Assembly (NCBI RefSeq): GCF_900168205.1
Contig: NZ_FUZE01000021.1
Location: forward strand, 1 to 64,000
Origin: Chryseobacterium balustinum
GTDB lineage: Bacteria; Bacteroidota; Bacteroidia; Flavobacteriales; Weeksellaceae
Reading direction: 5' to 3'
Length of the DNA: 64,000 nucleotides
Under the pieces are notes generated by a model, which did not search any database, was not told the DNA's origin, and saw nothing but the letters and a program-made list of their open reading frames with translations. Of the stretch, positions 15,926 to 25,111 are shown one piece after another. The number at the start of each line of letters is the position of its first letter. Position 1 is the first letter of the stretch. The position numbers and the translations under genes are program-made.

Positions 15926-16058
15926 AATAATTAATTTGGTTCACTAAATATAGATATTTAATAGTAGATTTTTATTCAATAATTATTCTTTTAAATATTT
16001 GTAATTCGTTTGTATAATTCTGACGTTCTTTAAACTTTCATTTATTATAAAAGACAGA

Positions 16059-16077
16059 TAACCCCAGACTGGGGTTA
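16059..16077 (-). terminator. 9-bp hairpin terminator
   Basis: TAACCCCAG and CTGGGGTTA form a perfect stem around one base, followed on the minus strand by TCTTTTATAA. It ends the giant T9SS gene. Confidence 0.7.
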
Positions 16078-16098
16078 CCTGAAAATTAAAAATAAGAA

Positions 16099-19000
16099 TT
16101 ATTTTTTCAGCAATTTACCCTGTAAAGGATCTGCTGTAGTACTTATAGAAACAAGATACATGCCTTGTAACCATTGGCTGACATTCAACTTTGTCTCACC
16201 TTTTGAGCCTTTCAATTTTTCCTGATGGCGAAGGCGTCCTCCCTGATCATAAATGTAAAGATTTGTTGCTTCAACCTTTGCATTTCCTGTATCGTAAGAA
16301 ATTCTTACTTCATCTTTTGCCGGGTTAGGAATCATTTTAAGTTCGCTTTCTGTTTGTACATAAGCCGGTGTTGACTTGCTGTAAACACCGTCATCAAAAA
16401 CAATTTTAACTATCATCTTACATCCGTTAACATTTGCGGTAACCAGCATCTCATCAACTCCACCAGGGAAGCTTGAGTTTGGATAGAAAATAATAGGATT
16501 CATGTTATAACTTCCTCCACCCGGAATAGGCATACTTGAAGGAATATAATTACCATAGCCATTAGCACTTGAAAGTGTTACGGTCACTGCTTGAGATCCG
16601 AAGTTAAATATATCTCCATATATAAGATAAGAATTACCTTCTCTTTTAACCGCTTTAACAACAACCTCTAGCTTACATTCTCTTGGCGCACAGCCAGGAT
16701 TATTAACAGACGGACTGATATACATATTTCCTGACTGAAGATCACACTGACCTTGTTGAAGCCAAAGATTGTGAGTTCCTGTGCTTTGTGGCCAATAAGG
16801 ATCTACAAAACCAGGATTACCTCCCTGTTGCATGTTTCCAAAGTACTGCCATTCGTGATTGGTAAATATTCCGAAAGGACCTATTACATAAGCATCTCCA
16901 GGGCACATATCATAACATCCTGTAGGGAAAATCCACATGAGATCTTCAACACTGTGTGGTACACTAACTTGTACACTTGATTTACAGCCTGAAGGAGCTG
17001 TATAAATTACCTGGTACAATCCTCCTTTTGTCACTGTAATGCTAGATCCGTATGCACCATTGCTCCAGTTATAGCTTCCTGCACCAGGATTCTGTACGGT
17101 TAATTGAACTTCATAAGGTTGACAATTACTGATAGTAACATTAACCTGCGGCGGCGGTGGCGGACTGCTTACTGTTACCGTAAAGCTTGAAATACCAAAG
17201 CAAGATGGATCATTTGCTGACCACACTTTTAATGCGTAAAAATAAGTACCTACTGAAAGTGCTGTAGAAGTGTAAGTAATTGGTGTTGCAGAATTTCCTG
17301 TTTGCACAACTGTATTAGCCCCACCATTGAAACTTTGTGTCCATTCGTATTGAAGGTTGTTATCTGTTACTACACCCTGAAGGGTTACCGTATTATTTTC
17401 GCAGGCTTGTGAGCTTCCTGTAATACTCACCTGAGGCGCCTTTCTGATATTTACATTTACTGGAGTGCTCGCAGTGGAGTTATCTAAACATCCATTAGTA
17501 GCATCCGTGAGGACAACCCAATAGCTCCCCGACTGCGTAGGAGTAAAAGTATTCGCACCAGACGAAGTCGTTCCTGCAATCTGATCTCCGTTCATCCATT
17601 GATATTGTGATGCAGCAGCTGTGACTAATAGTAACGGTTGACTTGTGCTTGTTTCACAAACATCATTATTGAAGGCCTGAAGAAAGATATTTCCAAAAGT
17701 TGCAACTTTAACCTCTATAATGGTCGGCAAACTTACATATACGCAATTATTAGGTGTTGTAACTTCTAATTCAATATTGTAAAACCCTGGTTCATTCAAG
17801 GTAATCGTTGTGATAGGCGACGAAGTTACATATGCAGTCTGAGCAAATTTCCACTTATATTTATGGTTTGGTAGAAAATTAGCCGATGGAATTGTTAAGG
17901 TTATAACCTCTCCTTTACATATCGTAGTTTGAGACACACTATACTGTGTGTTTGGTAATGTTGGCATTATAATGCTTTCATTATAAACACAGTTTGGCAT
18001 TGCCCCCGGTCCATCCAAGGTAATTGCAAAATTATAGCTTGTTCCCGGCTGTAATCCTGAATAGGTAACAACCTGGCCATTTTGCTGGCTTCCTCCATTC
18101 ATTGTATAGCTATAAGCTATTTGTGAAGAAGTGATACCCGAAAGAAGTGAACTGTCCGTTAACGTAACATTATAAGTACCATTGCTATTACAAGATATAG
18201 TCGCATTAAAGTCTGGTTTATAATTTTTCGTGACATCCTTGTCAGCCTGTACTGTACAACCTCCAAAATTAAGCGTGAGTGCAACATTGTGGACACCTGC
18301 CTCAGTAACATTAAATACCGCTGAAGTAGAAGTGCTTCCAGGCTGCAATTGAAGCAAGGGACTTCCACTCCATTCAAAAACACTAGGGCTTCCGACAAAT
18401 GTTGCTGTCGCTGTAATAGTATTGCAATCAGTCCAGATAGCCGTAATATTTAAATTTGGGCTAGGAGTAATCGTACATGGAGGAAAGGATCCGCAAGATT
18501 CACTTACATTAATATTCTGCGAACGTGATTCACATCCATCTGCAGTAACAATGACATAATAACTTCCTCCAGGTGAGGGTTGCGTTGTATTGTTAATAGT
18601 ATATGTAGAAGCTGTTGCTCCAGAAATAGGACCATTGTGATACCACTGGTAACTTGCACCTATTGTTCCCGACGGAACTTGCGCTGTAAGCGTTTCTGAA
18701 TAACTACTCGAAGGGCAGATTGCATAAAAATACCCAGGTGTAATTGTAATTTCAAGTTCAGGCTTGATATTGAAATTAGCTGCCGTTGTTGCCAAATAAT
18801 TACAGCCGTTAGGCGCATTAAGCTCAAGTTGTAATGATTGCGAGATCACTGAACTGGTATTATTAACGAAATGGTTAGGAATAGTGATTGTTTGTGTTCC
18901 GCCTGAGGTTATAGTGTACGGTTCTGTACTTCCATTTGGAAATGTAAATAACAAATTTCCTGAATTTACATTTGAGGGAATATTAACTACAACACTTATG

Positions 19001-21042
19001 AGAGAGCTTCCCTCACATATATTTCCTCCAACAATGCTTATTACTGGCAAAATCTGAAGCTCAACAGGAATATCTTTTGTGAATAGCTGACCACACTTAA
19101 CAACATTTAGTCGTAAGTAAGTTTGATATACACCACCGGAAATCTCATTAAAACTAGCAATAATTGCATTTGGATTGCTTGGATCAGGAAGTAAACTTCC
19201 AAAATTAGCGCTACCCAAAGTCCAATAGAAATCATCAGGAACAATACCGTTGAAATTAGCTGTAAATGTTGCACTGCTGCTTGGGCAAAATATATTTCCA
19301 CCTGCGGGTGTCTGAATGGATATTGTATTTAAGTCAACTTTTTGTACAGCATAGCTGATCGGAGCAGACAAACATCCCAAACCTCCGTTGGTACGATTTT
19401 GTACACTTACCGTATAGTTGATTGAAGATGAATTAAATATCACAGTAACGGAACTTCCTGTATTGCTTCCCTGTATAACCCCATTTGTTACACTCCAAAC
19501 TGGAATAAATCCTGCATTGGTTGGGCTTAAGGTATAAGTGTAAGGAACTCCTGGACACACCAACTGATCTCCAGTAATATTACCGGAAGGCGCCGGAGGC
19601 AATGGTAAAGCTTTGACTACAGTTCCTTCACCAACACATCCTCCAGGACTATGTGCAGTAATAATATAAGTTCCGGGATTCTGGAATGTATATTGGAAAG
19701 GATTACTAGTAGTTTGACTTGAAATCACACCTCCATTAAAAATAACGTCCCATACAACATTTCCGCTACCGCTACTATTAAAAGTAAGAGCGTTTCCTGT
19801 ACATACTTCAGACTGTCCTCCTGTTACAGTTAATGGTTCTGTTACTACAATAGTTAACACCTCACTTTTTCCATCACACTGTAATAATGTATTTTTATAA
19901 ATATTACTCAGCGTGTAGGTACCAGGTACATTAAACTTTAGATAGACCTCATTTCTCTGTGAGCTATAAGTAGTCTGTACCGGCGCAGGTCCGTTCACAT
20001 CCCACTGCACCTGAGTGGTGGGCCATCTTGGCATTTCATACTTGTATTGCTTACTGGTGCAAACCGTTGTGGGCCCTGTAATGACTCCATTACGCACAAC
20101 AACAGGGATTTTTAAGGTGGTCCAAACCGGACATCCGCAGTCAGATTGATACATTACATATCCAAATCCGTCAGCAGCATCTACTTGATCCCACTTTACA
20201 GTTATTTCATTACCATTTATGTTAACAATACTTCCGCCGACAACCTCCCAATGTCCATTACAACTGTTATTTGCCGTATACGTCTCTACACTTCCTTCAC
20301 ATACCACACTGGCACAAGAAATTTCTACAGGCGTGGCTTTTATAACTTCTACCTTCATACTATAGGTCGTACTACAATTACACTGATTTGTTACAGTGAG
20401 TCTAACCTCTTTAGTCCCGGGTGTCGTAAAAGTATGAGTAGGTTCAAACACACTTTTAGTGGGACTTCCATCGCCAAAATCCCATTCGTAGCTTACGATA
20501 CCACTTCCGTTTCCTGCGGTTGATAAGTTATCAAAATACACCGGTGTATTTTGACATACCTGATGACCTCCGGCTCCCGCAATGACGAACTTGGCATCCG
20601 GACCGTCTATTTTCTCAATACAGATTGATTTAGTTTCTTGAGTATTGTTGGAATATAAAATCGTAATAATTACAGTTCCATTTCCTGCAGCACCCCAAGA
20701 AATATTTGCCTGATGAGGACTTGTATTAGTTGAGTTGACTACTCCTCCAGCAGCACTCCAGGTCACCGAGGAGATAGAAGCTGAGCTTGTATTTAATGTG
20801 TAATTCACCGTGGAATTTTCACAAACACGAACACAGGATCCCATTCCTATTGTTTCCCATGTTTCAATGTTATCCCGTTCCTTCGGATCGGAAGACTGCA
20901 CATCGTTACAGCCTACCTGAAAGTCCCAGGTTACCGTTATACCACTATTTTGGGAGTATCCCAAAAAAGGAAAGATTAAAAGCAGCCACAGGAGCAACCA
21001 CTTTACTCTCAACTTGTTCAGTTGATTGTCGTTGTTTTTCAT
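16099..21042 (-). CDS. Giant T9SS-secreted PKD/Ig-like repeat protein
   Basis: The 1647 residues begin with a signal peptide (about 1-30, ending LGYSQ). The body is a series of Ig/PKD-like beta domains, best seen at YEWDFGDGSP with its closing VRLTVTNQ strand. It contains many cysteines that probably form disulfides. The C-terminal sorting domain has SELKMIPNPAKDEVRISYDT and ends MYLVSISTTADPLQGKLLKK. It is a cell-surface adhesin candidate exported by type IX secretion. No enzyme motif is seen. A 17-base perfect dyad lies 23 bases upstream of the ATG and a terminator follows the stop. Confidence 0.88.
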   Translation of the reverse strand: MKNNDNQLNKLRVKWLLLWLLLIFPFLGYSQNSGITVTWDFQVGCNDVQSSDPKERDNIETWETIGMGSCVRVCENSTVNYTLNTSSASISSVTWSAAGGVVNSTNTSPHQANISWGAAGNGTVIITILYSNNTQETKSICIEKIDGPDAKFVIAGAGGHQVCQNTPVYFDNLSTAGNGSGIVSYEWDFGDGSPTKSVFEPTHTFTTPGTKEVRLTVTNQCNCSTTYSMKVEVIKATPVEISCASVVCEGSVETYTANNSCNGHWEVVGGSIVNINGNEITVKWDQVDAADGFGYVMYQSDCGCPVWTTLKIPVVVRNGVITGPTTVCTSKQYKYEMPRWPTTQVQWDVNGPAPVQTTYSSQRNEVYLKFNVPGTYTLSNIYKNTLLQCDGKSEVLTIVVTEPLTVTGGQSEVCTGNALTFNSSGSGNVVWDVIFNGGVISSQTTSNPFQYTFQNPGTYIITAHSPGGCVGEGTVVKALPLPPAPSGNITGDQLVCPGVPYTYTLSPTNAGFIPVWSVTNGVIQGSNTGSSVTVIFNSSSINYTVSVQNRTNGGLGCLSAPISYAVQKVDLNTISIQTPAGGNIFCPSSSATFTANFNGIVPDDFYWTLGSANFGSLLPDPSNPNAIIASFNEISGGVYQTYLRLNVVKCGQLFTKDIPVELQILPVISIVGGNICEGSSLISVVVNIPSNVNSGNLLFTFPNGSTEPYTITSGGTQTITIPNHFVNNTSSVISQSLQLELNAPNGCNYLATTAANFNIKPELEITITPGYFYAICPSSSYSETLTAQVPSGTIGASYQWYHNGPISGATASTYTINNTTQPSPGGSYYVIVTADGCESRSQNINVSESCGSFPPCTITPSPNLNITAIWTDCNTITATATFVGSPSVFEWSGSPLLQLQPGSTSTSAVFNVTEAGVHNVALTLNFGGCTVQADKDVTKNYKPDFNATISCNSNGTYNVTLTDSSLLSGITSSQIAYSYTMNGGSQQNGQVVTYSGLQPGTSYNFAITLDGPGAMPNCVYNESIIMPTLPNTQYSVSQTTICKGEVITLTIPSANFLPNHKYKWKFAQTAYVTSSPITTITLNEPGFYNIELEVTTPNNCVYVSLPTIIEVKVATFGNIFLQAFNNDVCETSTSQPLLLVTAAASQYQWMNGDQIAGTTSSGANTFTPTQSGSYWVVLTDATNGCLDNSTASTPVNVNIRKAPQVSITGSSQACENNTVTLQGVVTDNNLQYEWTQSFNGGANTVVQTGNSATPITYTSTALSVGTYFYALKVWSANDPSCFGISSFTVTVSSPPPPPQVNVTISNCQPYEVQLTVQNPGAGSYNWSNGAYGSSITVTKGGLYQVIYTAPSGCKSSVQVSVPHSVEDLMWIFPTGCYDMCPGDAYVIGPFGIFTNHEWQYFGNMQQGGNPGFVDPYWPQSTGTHNLWLQQGQCDLQSGNMYISPSVNNPGCAPRECKLEVVVKAVKREGNSYLIYGDIFNFGSQAVTVTLSSANGYGNYIPSSMPIPGGGSYNMNPIIFYPNSSFPGGVDEMLVTANVNGCKMIVKIVFDDGVYSKSTPAYVQTESELKMIPNPAKDEVRISYDTGNAKVEATNLYIYDQGGRLRHQEKLKGSKGETKLNVSQWLQGMYLVSISTTADPLQGKLLKK

Positions 21043-21064
21043 ATGTAAAATTTTGAGTTGATGA

Positions 21065-21081
21065 TTCCGGTATATCCGGAA
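21065..21081 (-). promoter_or_regulatory. TTCCGG-TATAT-CCGGAA dyad in the 5' leader of the giant T9SS gene
   Basis: A perfect 6-bp dyad lies 23-39 bases upstream of the minus-strand ATG at 21042. It is either an operator over the promoter or a hairpin in the mRNA leader. Confidence 0.4.
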
Positions 21082-22044
21082 ATAGTTTTATTTGGTGATG
21101 GGTTTGGCTTATTGCCAATTATTTATTTTGGAACGGCAAGAAAGTAATTTGGTTTTTAGGTTATTATAGTTTTTCCAAATCTAATAAATAATATTAATTT
21201 ATTCAAACATTATTGTAGATAATTCACAACAATTTGTGTTAAATTATAAATTTAAACACAATCCAAATCTCTACATGGCTACCACATTAAAGCAGTGATT
21301 CTATCACTGCCCTATCAGAAACATTGGAGAAATCTAATAATAATTCATAAAAATGTGAAAAATTTAATAATTTCATTGCTGTCATTATATTTTTCTTATT
21401 TTAGTGATTTCTAATAAAAGTTAAATACAGCAATCAGTTTTAATTTTATTTACTTAAGCAGTATTGATTATACATTCATAATACAATCAAAATTCAAATG
21501 AAACGCAAAACTATTATCGTTGAAGAAATCAATACTGATACATTTTGCTAGTTGTGAGTTTTGAAGGCGACTAGACCCAAAAAGCATTTTAAGATTAAGT
21601 GCTCATAAGTTCTTTTGTACATAGATGAGAAAACCCGACTGAGAAGAAATCATTATTAAATGGGACGGTGAAATTTTCTCTGATGATAAAATTGAAAGTA
21701 AATTAAATATTACTTATTTAATATGGTATTTAGTAAAAATAAAAACTTAAAAGGAGACAGGATAGCTTAAAAGGAGACAGAATAAATTAGAACACAATAT
21801 CACATTTTTTTCTGTTTACAAAACCATCCATTAAAGTCATTAAAATTTCTGTAAATAAAAGAACAATCTTCAACATTTCCATAGGTACTTTTAATGATTT
21901 TCTTAGTATTTTCACCTCAGACATCATGATCAAGAAAAAGTGAAATTTTCTTGTAAGCCGGTAATAAATATTGGCAACTACATACTTTCCTGTACTAAAT
22001 AGGTAGCTTACATTAAAATTAAATATTTATTTCCAAAATCAGAA
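21082..22044. other. About 1 kb without an intact gene
   Basis: Two coding-looking plus-strand fragments lie here. One is an ATG at 21498 reading MKRKTIIVEEINTDTFC then TAG. The other ends near 21750 (EEIIIKWDGEIFSDDKIESK and onward). They suggest a decayed gene but match no family I know. A 15-base direct repeat follows (21746-21780). The rest is AT-rich with no recognised signal. Confidence 0.4.
21746..21780 (+). repeat. Two direct copies of CTTAAAAGGAGACAG
   Basis: Identical 15-base copies at 21746-21760 and 21766-21780 are separated by GATAG, a 20-base period (about two helical turns). The copies contain AAGGAGA, which is ribosome-binding-site-like, but no frame follows. They could be a local duplication or paired protein-binding sites. 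Confidence 0.5.
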
Positions 22045-24051
22045 TCATATTTTTTTGGGCAGGGTAAACCAAAAATTGCTTCCCTCACCCATTTTACTTT
22101 CAACTCCTATTTTTCCTGAATGTTTCTTTATTATTTCAGAACATATATAGAGCCCCAGACCTAGTCCTGAATAAGATTTACCCAAATGATCAGCACGATA
22201 ATATCTTTCGAAAATAAATGGTATTGCAGATTCAGGAATTCCCAGTCCAAAATCTTTTACAGAAACCTTAATATCTTCTCCTTTATCTTCGACTGAAAGT
22301 AGAATATTTTTGGAGTTTTTCCCGTATTTCACCGCATTGTTTACGAAGTTGATTACAACTTGTTCAATCCTATTTAAATCTGCAAAAATTTCAAGTTTTT
22401 CATCACCGCTTAGGTGAATTTGATAACCATCTTCAAATCTGATGTGACTGCAGCTACTGCTCAACATATCATAAACATTAAAGGAAGTATATGAAAGGTC
22501 GAGATTATCTTGTCCCATTTTACTCATGTTGAGAAGTTCGTCAACCAGTATACACATTTTTTCAATACTGTTCTCAGACTGTTCTATCAACTTTTCATGC
22601 ATGGAAGAATAGGGTCGATCTTTGATACGGTTAAGCAATTGGATAGATGCTCTAACAGCTGTAAGTGGGGTTTTCAGTTCATGGCTTGCTACACTCAAAA
22701 AATCATCTTTGCGTTGTTCAGCCAATTTCTTTTCAGTTATATCAGCAGTCATTCCAACCATTCTGTTTGCTATACCATTGTCATCATACCTCGGTCTTCC
22801 ATGAGCTTGTATCCAGTGAATAGAACCATCTTTCCATTTTACAGGATATTCTGCTTTGTAAATTCCATTAGTATGGATGGCTTCTTGCACCAAAGCTTTA
22901 ACAGATTCACGATATTCAGGAAGCATTGTTTCAAAAAGATCAGAATAATTAAATTCTTCGTGTGGAAGAAAACCGTAATTATATTTAAACTGAGCATTAC
23001 TCGTCATAATTCCAGTTGATAATTCTACTTCTGTAGAACCTAACTTGCTGGCGTCCAACGCAATTTCAAGACGGTTATTTATTTCAGTGACTGATTTCCT
23101 TGCATTTACCTGATCTGTTACATCGCTTGCAACAATTAAAATAGATTTGTTCTTTCTTTTCTCATCAAAAATAGGTTGATAAACAAAATTCAAATATCTT
23201 TCTACCAATCCTCCATCATCAGTAATTAATGCTTTATCTTCTAAACCATGATAAGGTTCACCAGTCGCATATACTCTTTTAAGAATATCAATGAATGGCT
23301 GACCCACCAATTCGGGAAGCGCTTTTTCTAATGGAAGCCCTATTACTGTGTGATCTTTATTCCAGATTTTTAAAACCATATCATTAGCAATTTCTACCTC
23401 AAAATTTTCGCCTTTAAGGGAGGCCATTGCAACAGGTGATTTTTCAACCAAAGTTTTAAACCTTTCTTCACTTTTAATTAATGTATAATTAACCGTAAGC
23501 AGTTCATTTCTGGTTTGTTCAAGCTGATTATTTGAAGCAAATAACTCCTCGTGTTTTGAAACAAGATTATCATTAGTTGCCATATACTCTTCATTAAGCG
23601 CAGAAAGATCATTGATAAGTTTCTGTTCAGATCTAGATTTTTCTTCGACCAATTGCTCAGCTTCTTGTCTTTCGGTAACTTCAAAAGCAGTATGAAGAAT
23701 GTATTCTGTCTTACCTTCTGCATCTATAACAGCTTTATATTCAAAATCAAAATAAGATTTTTTTAAGATCCCATCAACTTCAAGAACAGCCGGAAAATTT
23801 CTCGCAACAAATGTTTGCCCCGAATCCCATACCTTCTTAAGTATTTCCAAAAAAGGCTGGTCATGTAATTCAGGAAGTGCTAGATCAAATGTCTGACCAA
23901 CGACAGACCTATCTTTTCCCCATAAATGAAGCATTGCCTGATTAACGCTTATGATCTTAATGTCATTACCTGTATATACCGCGGTAGCATTCGGTGAATA
24001 AAAAAGTATTGAAAGAAGCCTTTCAGGATTTATTTGAGACGGAGAATTCAT
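22045..24051 (-). CDS. Three-PAS sensor histidine kinase (soluble)
   Basis: The 668 residues run from the ATG at 24051; a TTG start six codons earlier is possible. The order is PAS1 (about 10-125), a coiled coil, PAS2 (about 195-320), PAS3 with a PAC motif (about 325-442), HisKA with His457 in ASHELKTPLT, and the HATPase domain with the G boxes FGLGIP and GLGLGLYI. PAS1 and PAS2 share an ALPEL-x-GQPF signature. There is no membrane segment, so it senses inside the cell. It is a close paralogue of the kinase at 41397. A receiver-only regulator is divergent at 24454 and is its probable partner. Confidence 0.92.
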   Translation of the reverse strand: MNSPSQINPERLLSILFYSPNATAVYTGNDIKIISVNQAMLHLWGKDRSVVGQTFDLALPELHDQPFLEILKKVWDSGQTFVARNFPAVLEVDGILKKSYFDFEYKAVIDAEGKTEYILHTAFEVTERQEAEQLVEEKSRSEQKLINDLSALNEEYMATNDNLVSKHEELFASNNQLEQTRNELLTVNYTLIKSEERFKTLVEKSPVAMASLKGENFEVEIANDMVLKIWNKDHTVIGLPLEKALPELVGQPFIDILKRVYATGEPYHGLEDKALITDDGGLVERYLNFVYQPIFDEKRKNKSILIVASDVTDQVNARKSVTEINNRLEIALDASKLGSTEVELSTGIMTSNAQFKYNYGFLPHEEFNYSDLFETMLPEYRESVKALVQEAIHTNGIYKAEYPVKWKDGSIHWIQAHGRPRYDDNGIANRMVGMTADITEKKLAEQRKDDFLSVASHELKTPLTAVRASIQLLNRIKDRPYSSMHEKLIEQSENSIEKMCILVDELLNMSKMGQDNLDLSYTSFNVYDMLSSSCSHIRFEDGYQIHLSGDEKLEIFADLNRIEQVVINFVNNAVKYGKNSKNILLSVEDKGEDIKVSVKDFGLGIPESAIPFIFERYYRADHLGKSYSGLGLGLYICSEIIKKHSGKIGVESKMGEGSNFWFTLPKKI

Positions 24052-24453
24052 ATGATTAAACTTGGACAAATATAATTATAAAATCATTCGTTAAAACTTT
24101 AATAATTAGTTAAATTCGAATTGATAAACTAAATTTTAATGAAATTAAATGTACAATAATGATTGTTTAATATATACTTGAAGGAATGTTTTACAATATA
24201 TTAGTTATAACATATTGTAAAAAAGAATTAAGGCAAACAATTAAATATAAATAAAATTTCGAAATTGACTCCTGCCTTCGTAAAATTAAAAACCTTTTCC
24301 GCATCATCAACATATACGTTCATCAATAGAAAAATAGGATCTGTAAAAAAAACATTTTCTTGATTTCTCGATGTAAGTGTTGGAATGATATTTGCTACAT
24401 ACGAAATCTAAATATAAGCTAATTCCTGGCTTATTTATTATAACTGAAAACTG
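24052..24453. other. Divergent regulatory region between kinase and receiver
   Basis: About 400 AT-rich bases lie between the two divergent signalling genes. The only clear element is the 11-bp dyad at 24189-24222. No additional gene is supported. Confidence 0.4.
24189..24222. promoter_or_regulatory. Perfect 11-bp inverted repeat between kinase and receiver genes
   Basis: TTTTACAATAT (24189-24199) and ATATTGTAAAA (24212-24222) are separated by 12 bases. No T-run follows on the plus strand, and it lies in a divergent promoter region. It is better explained as a binding site or a cruciform than a terminator. Confidence 0.45.
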
Positions 24454-24825
24454 ATGATTACTAATAATAAAAAAATCATGGTATGCGATGACGACCAAGG
24501 CATATTGGATGTGATTCAAATGCTCTTGGAGACGGAAAACTTTACTGTATATACAGAAGTTCATAGCCCTAACCTTATCAGCAGTATAAAATTGCATTCA
24601 CCCGATTTACTTTTGTTAGATTTGTGGATGCCATTTATGGCAGGAGATGAGCTGCTTAAAACAATTCGCCATAACGATGATATTAAAAACCTCCCTGTTA
24701 TCGTCTTATCAGCAAGTGTTGATGGGTCAGATATAGCTGAAGATGCTGGAGCAAATGCTTTTATAGCTAAACCATTTGATATGAACGATCTCATTTCTAA
24801 AGTTAAAGGTTTGCTTATGAATTGA
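24454..24825 (+). CDS. Receiver-only response regulator
   Basis: The 123 residues form a single receiver domain with the acidic cluster CDDD (11-14), phospho-acceptor Asp56 in LLLLDLWMP, switch Ser87 and Lys106 in FIAKPFD. There is no output domain. It is strongly similar along its length to the receiver at 45376-45741 (shared IKNLPVI / LKNLPVI and LSASVDG stretches), showing a duplication. It is divergent from the three-PAS kinase at 22045, its likely phosphodonor. It probably relays phosphate to another protein, because it cannot bind DNA. Confidence 0.92.
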   Translation: MITNNKKIMVCDDDQGILDVIQMLLETENFTVYTEVHSPNLISSIKLHSPDLLLLDLWMPFMAGDELLKTIRHNDDIKNLPVIVLSASVDGSDIAEDAGANAFIAKPFDMNDLISKVKGLLMN

Positions 24826-25021
24826 TTTTACTCTTCTCTACTAATACATCAACGCGATAACATTTTAAATTCCACTGAGTATTATTGATGCTCTAGAGTT
24901 TACAATTGATCAGATTTAATATAGGATTTATAGTTATAATAGGTGAAAAAAGTTTCAATCAGTAATAATTAACTTAGGTAAATCAGAATTTATCCACCAA
25001 AATAAAAACTTTAAACTAAAA

Positions 25022-25067
25022 AATAAGTCATAAAATTTATTTTATCAATAAATAATTATGACTTATT
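25022..25067. terminator. 12-bp hairpin between convergent genes
   Basis: AATAAGTCATAA (25022-25033) and TTATGACTTATT (25056-25067) form a perfect stem with a 22-base loop between the ends of the receiver gene and poxB. It is probably a shared terminator, although the loop is long. Confidence 0.5.
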
Positions 25068-25111
25068 CTAATTTATAGAGATAAAAAATACTCATTAAAT
25101 CAGGTAGAGTT

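Noticed and set aside
20146..20523. Long plus-strand frame (125 codons) inside the giant T9SS gene
   Set aside because: It is antisense to repeat-rich coding sequence; its composition is a shadow of the opposite strand.
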